A stretch of 64,000 bases of DNA, taken from the NCBI GenBank assembly GCA_963922205.1, contig CAWUHX010000096.1, positions 496,001-560,000 on the forward strand. The letters run 5' to 3'. A model generated the notes under the pieces. That model was not told the DNA's origin, searched no databases, and saw only the letters and a program-made list of their open reading frames with translations. Source of the stretch: Romanomermis culicivorax. Its lineage: Eukaryota > Nematoda > Enoplea > Mermithida > Mermithidae. The translations under genes were made by a program, and so were the position numbers. Every line of letters begins with the position of its first letter. The stretch's first letter is position 1. This document shows positions 42,598 to 53,700 of the stretch, one piece after another.

Positions 42598-45500
42598 TGA
42601 TTTTTTTGGAGGTGTTGAAATTTAATTATTGAAAAAATTCTAAATTTTGAATATTTTTCCCAAAATTACAAAATGCCCCATGGTGTAAAAATTCTGGATT
42701 TGATGCTTGAAAATTCCACAAAATTCATTATAAAATATGAAAATTCTACTCGAAATTCGAATTTGAGGTCATTATTTTTGAGAGGTGCTGAAAATTTTTT
42801 CAAAGATTTTCTTCTAATAATGACTTAAAATGCTCTAAAATCCGAAAATTTTGAAGATTTTTGTCAAAAATTATAGAAATGCTGTAAAATTCAAAAATTC
42901 TAGATATGATGCTTTAAAATTCTAAAATTTACTACTTGAAATTCAATGATTTTTCAAAAAATATGTAAAATCGTATTCGAAATCTGGATTTAGGGTCATT
43001 TTTCGGAAGTGTTGAGAATTTTTTCAAAATAATTAAATAAGAATCTCTTTTCAGAAAAAATTATGCGAAATGCCTTAAAATACAAAAATTCTATGCTCCG
43101 AAATTGTGTAAAATTTTAAAATCTTTCACAAATAGGGAAATTCTCGTAGAAACTCGAATTTAGGATCATTCTTCTTGAAAGTGTTGAGAATATTCTCCAA
43201 ATTTATACTTAGGCCAAAAATTATGGAAAATGCTCTAAAATTCTGAGAATTCTGGATTTTATACTCGAAAATTCTAAAATTTACCATACAAAATGTTAAA
43301 ATTTTAAAAAATATAAAAATTCTCTTTTAAATTCGGATTTAAGGTCATCTTTTTCGAGGTGTTGAGAATATTTTCCAAAACAGTTTCAGAAAAAATTTTT
43401 TTAGATTTCTGGTGAAAAATTATTAATAATGCTTCAAAACTCATAAATTCTATTTTCAAAAAATATGAAAATTCTCTTCAAAATTCAAATTTAAGATTTT
43501 TCCGGGGTATAGTGTTTCATGATTTATAAAGATTTTCTGTTAAAAAAATATGTAAAATGCTCTAAAATCCAAAAATTTTATCCTGAAAATTCTAAATATT
43601 TTTATAAAATATGAAAATTCTCTTTCAAATCCGGATTTTGGAAAATATGTTCCAAAATGGTATTTTAAAAAAATAGATTTTCCGTCATGGAAAATGCTCC
43701 GAAGTCCAAAACGTCTGCCTTTGATGCTTGAAAATTTGCCAGAATTCTCCAAAAAGATAAGGAAATTCTCTTCAAAATTCGAATTCAAGATCATTAGTTT
43801 TGGGGGTGCTGAAAATATTTTGCAGAACAATTAGAAAAAAATCTGTATTTTGGAAGAGTTCCTGTCAGAATTTTATGGAAAACGCTCTGAAATTCTGCAT
43901 TTCACGCTCGAAAATTCTATAAAATTATGAAATTTAGTCGTCAAAATTCCAAAATTTTCCAAAGAATATGAAAATTCTCTTTAAAATCCAGATTTTTAAG
44001 GTCATTATTTTCGGAGATGTCGAAAATTTCAAAAATCAAAAATTTGCGAAGATTTTTGTCAAAAATTATGGAAAATGTTCTAAAATCCAAAAATTATGCA
44101 TTTAACGCTCTAAAATTGCATAAAATTCCCAAACTTACTCCTCAAAATTCTACAATTTTTCAAAAAAAAAATGAAACTTCATCTTTGGAATCGTTAAATT
44201 TTTTTCAAAATTAAAAAAGAAAATTTCGGCGATTTTGCATAAAAAATTATGAAATCCCAAAATTCCGCATTCCATGCCCGAAATTTCTATAAAATTTCAA
44301 AATTTGCTCCACAAAATTGTAAAATTTTCAAAGAAATATGGAAATTCGTTTTAAAATCCGAATTTTTAAGGGTCGTTATTTTTTGAAGTGGTGAAATTTT
44401 TTTCCCAAAATTATTGAAAAAAATTGAAAATTTTGACGATTTTTGTCGAAAATTGTGTGAAAGGGTTTAGCACCTAAAACTCAGTTATCACATTTTAGGC
44501 ACGAAATGAGGAGTAGGATTCTAGGTGCTAGAGATCAATGGAGTTGCGTTTAGCACCTAAAATCCGGTCGCCGAAAAAAGGCACCTAAAATTCGTAGCGG
44601 CTAAATTTCAGTGTCTATTTTTTAGGGTGCTGAAAAAATTCCGTGCGATTTTACTAGCACGAAATCGTCTCCCGCGTTCTCAAAATATTAATCATATTCT
44701 TTATGTACTAAATCGTAAAATTGCGTCTTGACGGGCTTGGAAAGGAAAAAAAATTTTAGCACCTCAAATCCGGTCACCTTGAAAAAAAGGACCTAAAATC
44801 CAGTGTAGGATTCAAGCTGCTAAATTTCGAGGTGTTAAAAAAATTTTCAAAATCTTTATGAACTAAATCGCTAAGTTGTGTTTAGCACCTAAAATCCAGT
44901 CCCCCAAAAAAAGGCACCTAAAATCCGTAGCTGCTCAATTTCAGGGTGTCTATTTTTGAAGGTGCTTGCAAACTATGGAATCAGGTGCTAAATATGTAGA
45001 ATGCTTTTTTGCTGGCGAAACACGAACTAAGATTTTAGGTGCTAAACAAAGACAGTGCTTAATATAGAGGTTGTGATCGGATTTTAGGTGCTAGAAAAAA
45101 TACTTGAATTTTGAGAAAAAAAATTTCATGAAATTTTTGGAGGTGCAGATTATTTCATTATGTGGTGAAATGCTATAATTCAAAGTCGGAAATTAGGCGC
45201 TGATCATATTTGAGTCTGATTTTTAGATGCTAAATGAGAAAGCTTCGTGGTGAACATTCAAAAATTCGTTTCTGACCGGATTTCGGGTGCTCAAGGCAAA
45301 TTGGGATTTAGATGCTCAAGTATTAAAGCCCGATCGGGTTTAAAAAATTACGTTGTGTTCGGATTTCGGGTGCTATTGATGAATTAGAATTGGAATTTTT
45401 AAATGCTCAAATGGTGTCTTTCGGATTTCGGGTGCTGAAGAGCAATTTGGATTTTAGGTGCCAGAGCCTGGAAAAGATTTTAAATTTCCAGAGCAAGTTT

Positions 45501-45802
45501 TAAAAATTTTCTAAGGATCGGATTCCGGGTGCTGTCGACGAGTTTGAATTTTAGGTGCTAAAGACTAACAAGGATTTTGAATGCTTGCTAACGACGAACT
45601 GGGATTTTAGGTGGTGAACACAAACGAAGATTTTCAATCCTCACTTTTTAACTTAAACTCGGATTTCGGGTGATAGAAGAACTATGATTTGAGGTGCTAG
45701 AGACATACAAGCATTTCAAAACGCAACAGAAAACATTTGAAAATTGTGTCAAGGTCGGACTTTAGGTGCTATTCTAGGTGCTAATTATACGCTTTTTTCT
45801 AG

Positions 45803-46474
45803 GACAAAGAAAAAGAAAAATTGTATTCGATGGACGAATTGATTTTCAAATTTGACGTTTCTTTGATATCTAGACAATCGACCATTTTCGAACCGGAATG
45901 GCTAAATTTCTATAATAAAATATGTTTAGAAAGATCGGACGACAAATTTTTGATCCAACAATTAAAATTTATGTTGAAAAATCGTTACGAAAAAGAAAAA
46001 AATGAAATTTTTTTCCAAGATATTTTAAACGACGATGAATATTTGGAAAAATGTTTACGATACGCAAAAAATCGTTTAACGACATTGGGCGATATTTTCG
46101 AAAAAGATTTAGCTTCCTTATGGTCGTTACCGGATTTAAATTTTACGAATTTTCGAGAAGAAGCCGGCCAAAATTTGGCCGCTTGGTTGGAAATTTTGCA
46201 AATTTTACAAGATTTTATAGAAAAAGGCCAAATTCAACCATTTGATAAAGAAAATATCGGCCGAAAATTGCAATTGCTGGCCCAAAATCACGGTTGGCAA
46301 CACGCCAAATTGCTGGGAATGCTGCGAGCGGCCTTGTGTAACGTGAAACGGGGCGTGCCGATCAAAGAATTTTTCCAACTTTTGGGCCAAGAAAAAGTTT
46401 TGAAACGTTTAAAAATGACGCGTGAAATTTGCCAAAAATTTTTAAACGACGATGAAAAATGTGTGCAAATTTAA
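45803..46474 (+). CDS. EARS2: Second intact copy of EARS2 terminal exon
   Basis: 672 nt after an acceptor TTTTTTCTAG, coding for the same 223 residues plus stop as 38378-39049. The only coding difference I see is in the penultimate residue (GAA to CAA, Glu to Gln). It encodes the anticodon-binding half of the synthetase, so it cannot work alone, but it could serve as an alternative last exon if transcription passes the first copy. Near identity of the exon against several percent difference in the flanks suggests selection, conversion, or two haplotypes placed in tandem. Confidence 0.8.
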   Translation, partial: DKEKEKLYSMDELIFKFDVSLISRQSTIFEPEWLNFYNKICLERSDDKFLIQQLKFMLKNRYEKEKNEIFFQDILNDDEYLEKCLRYAKNRLTTLGDIFEKDLASLWSLPDLNFTNFREEAGQNLAAWLEILQILQDFIEKGQIQPFDKENIGRKLQLLAQNHGWQHAKLLGMLRAALCNVKRGVPIKEFFQLLGQEKVLKRLKMTREICQKFLNDDEKCVQI

Positions 46475-47718
46475 TTTTACATAAGTTATAAAAGTTTTCT
46501 GAAAGTAAATTTAAAATTTCTTTTATGAAGTTGAATTTATAAATTTTAATTGAATTTAAAAAAAAATCGAAAAATTCTGAAATTATTTGCAGCAAATTGA
46601 AATTCGGAATTTAAGATTAGCTTCATTTTCCTGAAATTCTGAAATTTTTCAAAAAAAAAATTGAAAATGTAGAATTTCCAAAAAATTTTGGAAACGTAAG
46701 ACTTCCCAGCAAAAAAACTGCAAAATTTGTCATTTTCGAAAAAAATTCGAAAATCTAGCATTTCCAAAAAATTTTTTAAATTTGGAAAATGTAGAATTTT
46801 TTATAAAGTTTTCAATAAAATTCGGAATATTTTCGATTTTGAAAAAATTTGTGGAAGTCTAGGATTTTTAATAAAATTCTGAACATATAGAATTTTAAAT
46901 AAAATATTCGAGATTTCAAATTCAAAAAAAAAATGATACCTCTGAGATTTTTAAGAAACTTCGAAAATGTAGAATTTTAAGTAAAATTTTGGAAAACTTT
47001 GCATTTTCAATAAAATTTTGAAAATTAATGATTTTCCTATTTTTTGAATTTTAGATTTTTTTATAAAATTCTGAAAATGTAGAATTTTTAATAAATTTTC
47101 GAAAATTTTTATTTCGAATTTCGATGAAATTTTTTAAATTCACAATTTTCAATCAATTTTTAATGAAATTTCAAAAAAAATTCGGAAAATTGACAATTTC
47201 CAAAATTTTGCAAATTTGAGAATTTTCAATAAAAATTTGGAAAATTGTGAATTTTCAATGAAATTTCGAAAATGTAGGATTTTCAATAAAATTTATTTTG
47301 AATTTTGTATAATAATTTTCAAATTTTCAGTAGCTAATTGAAGAAAATGTGCATTCAAAACTACATCACCTTGTATGAAATTAAATTTTTAATAAAATTC
47401 CGAAAATTTGAAATTATCCATAAAATTTCGAAAAATTGGAATTCCCAAAAAAATTAAAATTTTCATATAATTCTGAAAATCAAGAATTTTCAAAAAATTT
47501 TGAAACGGGATGTGCCAATTGAAATTTTTTCAAACTTTCGCGCCAATGACGGAAATTCTAGAGAATCGGATTTTTTTGGAAAATTTGAAAATTCCAACTT
47601 GTGACAATAACAATTTTCGAAAATTGCGAGAATTTTTTCTTTTATTTTTAAACTAGCGAATTATAATTAGGAAAAAAAGAACAAAATTTGAACGCAAAAA
47701 ATACAAAAGAAAAAAATT

Positions 47719-50700
47719 TCAATCCAAAATCACTTCTTCGATAAATTTTTTTTCTCCATTTTTCGTCTCGAAATTGGAAATTTTCGATTGTTTTTCGCCA
47801 TTTTCCAGTTCTAAAGTTGGAAAATTTGGCCCAAATTTGCATTTTTTGCATCGGTCGACGCGGCAAAGTGGAATTTTCAGACGTTTCAAATGGCGCCGCG
47901 CCCAATGCTCCAGAACGTCGGCGTAAAAATCGAATTTCAACTGGCAAGGATTGCAACAATAAGTCTTTTTTTTGCTCTCCAACTTTTTGGGCGAAGATAC
48001 GGTTTTTTTTTGCCTGACGATTCCGGCTTACTGTAGCCGCCGTCGAATTTTGGCCTACTGTAGCCGTCGTCGAATTTTGGCCTACTGTAGCCGCCGACTT
48101 TTGACTTACTGTAGCCGTCAAGTTTCGGCTTACTGTAGCCGCCGGGTTTTTTTGCTCGTGAACGTTTTTCAAATGCCATTGCAGAGCGGCGAAGGAGTAC
48201 AAACGTTGGCGGCACAAGTCGCAAGTGTACAAAATTTCGGCGGCGTTCAATTGAAATTTGTGCGCGTTCGACAAATGTTGTAAAATGTTGAAACCGAAAA
48301 TCTGGAAAATTTATTTTTCTGCAGAATTTAGAATTTTAAATTTATTCGAATTTTGAAATTTTTATGAGAAAATTCAAAACTTTTCTAATTTTCGAAAGAC
48401 AAATTTCGGAAAAATAAAAATCTTACAAAAATTTTGGGATTTTCCAGAAAAATTGACATTTTTCAGAATTTCAAATTTGATGAAATTTTCAAGTTTTCAC
48501 AAGAAAATTGAAATTTTTTTCGAAATTTCTGAAAATTAACAAAAAATTGTAAATTTGACAGAATTTTGAAAAAATTCTATGAATTTTCATGTAAAATTTT
48601 CATTGGAATCGTCAAATTTTTACGAGAAAAATTTTCAAATTTGGACATTAAAATTTCAATATTTCTAGAAAAATTAGAAACTTTTGAAAATTTCAATTTT
48701 TTCAAATTTCCTATTTTATCATTTCAGCACATTTTCAAGTATTTGGAAATTTCGAAATTCACAACTTTTTTTCAATTTTACAATCTTTTAAGAAATTGCA
48801 CAAATTTTCCTACAAAATTGACATTTTCACTAGAGAATTTAAATCTTAAAGTTTTTACGAGCAAATTCAAAATTTTTCCACGAAATTTGACACTTTTTGA
48901 GAATTTTGGCACAATTTCTGCGAATTTCAATTAATAAAAGAAACTTTTTCAAAAATTAATCACTAAAAAATTGCAAAATTTTAAAAATCGAATTCGAATT
49001 TCACGAAAATCCGAAGCAGAAAAGACTGAAAAAAATGTGAAAATTCCAAAATTCGATTTCGGATTTCACGAAATTTCGAGGAGAAAAAGTTCAAATTTTC
49101 AAGCAAAAAAAGCTGAAAAATTTCGAATTTACTAAATTTCCCAAAAAATTCAAATTTTCAAGTTGAAAAAATGTCTAATTCTTTGAAAGTCAATTTCGAA
49201 TTTCGAGAAAAAAATTCCAAATTTTTGAAGGAAAAAAGATGAAAATTTCAAAAATTGAACTCAAATTTGACGAAATTTCAAGCGGAAAAAATTGAAAATT
49301 TTAAAATAGATTAATTCTTGGAGAAAAAAATCAAAAAAATCTGAAAATTTTGAAATCAATGCTGAATTTCAAGAAATTAGCAAAAAAATTCAAATTCCCA
49401 AGCAAGATAAGATTTTAAAAATCGAATTCGAATTTTGCACGATAGATAACAAAATAAATTTTAAATTTGACGGAATTCCTTAAAAAAATTTCAAATTTTC
49501 GAATCGAATTCAAATTTCACGAAATTTCGTAAAGAAATTCGAATTTTCAAACAAAAACGCATTTTTCAACAGAAAGAAGCTGGAAAATTTGCAAATTTTT
49601 AATTGAGAAATTTTGTGAGAAATTCAAATTTTCACAAATTCAATCAAAAAAGAATTTTTTTTCAAATGATCAATCGGAGAAGTTACAAAATTTCCAAAAA
49701 TATTCAAATTTTCAAGTAAAAAAGGTGAATAATGAGAAAATTTCGAAATCGAGTAGGAATTTCATAAAATTTTCAACAAAATCCAAATTTCGAAACGAAA
49801 AATGTAAAAATTTCCAACTTGAACTTGAATTTCACGAAATTTCCAAGAGAAAAAACCAAATATTCAGCCGAAAAAAGTCAACAAATTTGGAAAATTTCCA
49901 AAATAATTTCGAATTTTCAAGCAAAAAAAGCTGCAAAATGTCGAAAATTTCAAAAAATAAATTGCAAATTTCACCAAATTTTCGAGAATTTTTGAAGGAA
50001 AAAATGTGAAAATTTCAAAAATTGAGCAAATTTCGAGCAGAATTGGCCAACGTGTTCGAGTATTTTAAAAATCGAATTCGAATTTCACGAAATTTATGGG
50101 AAGAAAATTCAAGTTTCCAACAAAAAAGCAAAAAAAAATTGAATAAATTTTAGAAAAATCCAAATAAAACTGAAAAATGTCGAAAATTGAAGAAATTTCA
50201 CGGAATTTGCAGAAAAAATTAAATCTTGAAGCAGAAAAAGCAGAAAAATGAGAGAATTTTCGCAAAAAAGCTAAAAAATGTGGAAAATTTCAAATTTCAC
50301 CAAATTTTCAGAATTCAACGAAATTTCGAGCAAAAAATTCGAATTTTGCAACAAACCTTGCGACAATGCTTGCACTTGCCGCCGTCCTGCTTGCGGCCGG
50401 CCTTGGCCAACATGTCCGAGTCGACCAGGCCGTGGTCCATGAGCAAATGGCGCTGGAGGCCCTCGTTGGAGAAAAAACGCCTCGAACAGCGGCTGCAGGA
50501 CAAAAAGGGCGGATTTTGCAACAAGGAATTTAAATTTCGATCCAACAACAAATTGTGATTCGATTTCAAATGAACGACGTAATTTTCTTTGTTAATCAAA
50601 TTTGTGTCGCATAATTCGCATTGAAACGACGTCGATTGGCTTAAAATTCGAATTTTTTATGAAATTTCGAATTTTTCATGAAATTTCGAAAAATTATTGA

Positions 50701-53700
50701 AATTTAAGAAAACGTTGAAATCTACAAATTTTTCGAAATTCAAATTTTTAGCAGCTAGATTTTTCCTAGTCAAAATTTTCCATAAATAGAAATTATTTGG
50801 AAAATGAATGAAACATTGAAAATTCTAATTTTGGTCAAAATTTCAATTTTTTCATTGAAAAATTACAATTTTTCACTACTTGGCTAAAAACCAAACTGAG
50901 ATTTTTTAACAATTTCGATCAAATTTTTTTCCAAAAATTCCATAAAATTTAAAATTTTCTATAAAATTATGGAAAATAATGCAAATTTTCGAGAAGAAAA
51001 TTTTAAAAAACTCCGTTTCGAAACTTAAAAATTGCTTAGAAAGTTTCCCAAATCTAGAATTTAAAACAAAATTTGAAATTCTCAAGCAGCAAATTTTCAA
51101 AATTTTTTAAACTTAGGAGCTAAATTTTCGAAAATTTTGGAGAAATTGCGAAAATTTACAGTTTTCAATAAAATTGAATTTTTTTCATTTTTAGTACCTA
51201 AATTTCCAATTTTCTCTAATTTTTACCTGCTGAATTTCAACAAACTTCGAAAATGATTCGCTATAAAATTGACTATATTTTGAAAACTTTCCACAGAATT
51301 TAAAAATTCGTTTTCCAAATTTCCAGCAGCTAAATTTGAGATAATTACAAAAATTTAGAATTTTCGACAAAATTAAATTTCCAGCATGTAAATTTTCAAA
51401 AATTCAGAATTTTCGATAAAATTTACCTTTTTTTCATTTTTAGCAGCTCAATTTTCAATTTCTTCCAATTTTTAGCAGCTAAATTTGCAACAAATTTCGA
51501 AAATGTAGAATTTTCAATTAAATTGGATAAATTTAGAATTTAAGTTGAGGAATTTGGTTTTTTAAATTTCCAGCAGCTAAATTCTCAACAATGCAAAATT
51601 TAGAATTTTCTAACGAAAACAATGACAATGAAAAAAAATTTCACCAAAACTTAAATTTTCGAATCACATAATGAAATTTCGTCCTACAAATTTAGAATTT
51701 ACCCATTAGAAATATCAAAAATTGTAAAATTTTCCAAAAACGCTACAAAATTTTAAAATTTCGCTCGAAAATTCAAATTTTATTTCAACAACAACTTGAG
51801 GGGAATTTTAGAATTTCGTCGCAAAATTCCAATTTTTGAATCGCATTTCTTCCGAAAAATTCAGAATTTTTCAAGTATAAAACTATCAAAAATTCCCCAA
51901 TTTCTCAAAATCGAGGAGAAAATTTCAAATAAAAAAAAAAAAATTGGAAAATACTAAAAATTCCAATTTTCGACAGCATTTCTAAAAAAATGTCAAAAAA
52001 AAACAAATTTTTTACAAAATTAGGCTTAAATTTTAAAATGTCGACGCGAAATTCGAATTTTAGAATCGCAAATTTTCAAAAATTCTGAATTTTCCACCAA
52101 AACAATCAAAAAAGGTCAAAATTTTAGACCAAAAAATTCTCCAAACCCAATTTGCCGTCCGCCTAACGTCGCCGCGCCGCCGACCAAAAACGCCGGCGGC
52201 GGAGCCTTGGTCGTCGTCGGAAATGGCGAAACGACGTTGGCCGCCGCCGTCGACATCGTTTGCCGAACTTTATCGCCGTACAAACGTAAAATTTCCGCGG
52301 CGGAAATCGCTGGCGACAAAATATGCGTCGTCGACGGCGCCGCCGGACATAAAACGAAAGCCGACGGACGTACGGCATCTAGAGAAAAAAATTAAATAAA
52401 AATAAAAAAAAGGAAAAAAATAACATGAAAAAAAATCACATGGAAATAAAAAAAATTAAATAAAAATAAAAAAAGTAAAAATAAAAAACATAAATGAAAA
52501 AAATAAAAAAATAAGACGAAAATAAATAAAATAAAAATGAAAAAAATGAAACTAAAAAAAATAAATAAAAATATGAAAGAAGTAGAAATAAAAAAAAATA
52601 AATGAAAAATAAAAAAAATGGAAAAAATTTAAAAAATTCAACTAAAATAAAAAAAATAAATAAAAATTAAAAAAATGAAATAAAAAAAATAAAAAGCTTA
52701 CTAGCGACGATCTTATCGCCGACGACGACCGAATCGACGATGTCGTGGACGCTTTGGCGAACTTTCATTGGCGGATAGGGTTTAGGAGCGACGGAATTCT
52801 AGAAAAAAATCAAATTTTTTTTGGAAAATTTTTCTTTCAATTTTGCAAATTTAATTCAGAATTTAAATTTAAAAAAAATTCCAATTGATTTCAGAAATAA
52901 ATTAAAATTTTGAACTTTTTTGGAAAAAATTTCTTCGAATTCTAATTCAAAACTTTATAATTATATTGAAATTTATAGAATTTTCGTTGAAGAATTCATT
53001 TTTTCGAGATCAATTTTTCGAATTTTTGTACTCTAAATCGACTTTGCAGAATTTTAAACTCAAATTTGAGCTAAAATTAAGGAAAAACTAAAATTCATAA
53101 ACCAAAAATGTCGAATTTTTGATGATTTACAAAAAAGATAATCAAATTATCATTTGAATTTTTTCAAAATTAAATTTGAATTATTCTAGCAAAAAAGCTA
53201 AATTTTCATGGAAAATTCCAATTTTGTAACAGAAAATTCTATGTTTGACCAAAAATTTCAAAATTTCCAATTTTTGGTGATTTTAACCACAATTTTTTTT
53301 TATTTTTAACCACACAAAAAAAACATTTTTTTGAAACTTTTGTTGAAATGTTGAAAATTTAATTGAGAATTTAACTTTTAAAAATTTCTTTCAATTCTAA
53401 TTCGAAACTCTGAGAATTTTATCAAAATCGAGTCAAAATTCCTAAAATTTTCAACGAAATTCAAATAATTAAAAATTGAAATTCATAAGAAAAAATTTGA
53501 ATTTTTTTTCAAAAAATTCAACTCTTTGATATTAATTTTATCAATTTCGAAACTTCTTAAAATTCGGATTTTCAATTTTTTACTTTAAATTTAAGCTAAA
53601 ATTACAAAAAATTTGAATTTACTAATCTTCCGTGATTTTTAAACAGAAAATTGAATTTTTTAAAAATTAAATCCGAATTATTTTACCATAAAATATAAAT

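Larger units (their letters stand above)
42470..47545 (+). repeat. Segmental duplication 1, right copy
   Basis: It repeats 35000-40140, including the exon 4 tail, the inverted exon 4 units (44520-44950), the TTTAGGTGC array and exon 5. Homology ends at GTGCCAATTGAA...GCGCCAA near 47545, exactly where duplication 2 begins. Confidence 0.9.
47546..52090 (-). repeat. Segmental duplication 2, left copy (zinc-finger exons)
   Basis: It is collinear with 58163-63210. The offset is 10858 at the terminal exon and 10909 at the zinc-finger exon. Coding sequence is nearly identical, with introns diverging by point changes and small indels. Confidence 0.88.

Noticed and set aside
52163-52378. Arg-rich 71-codon frame on the minus strand
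   Set aside because: Alternative frame of a zinc-finger gene exon; the other frame joins its neighbours in phase.
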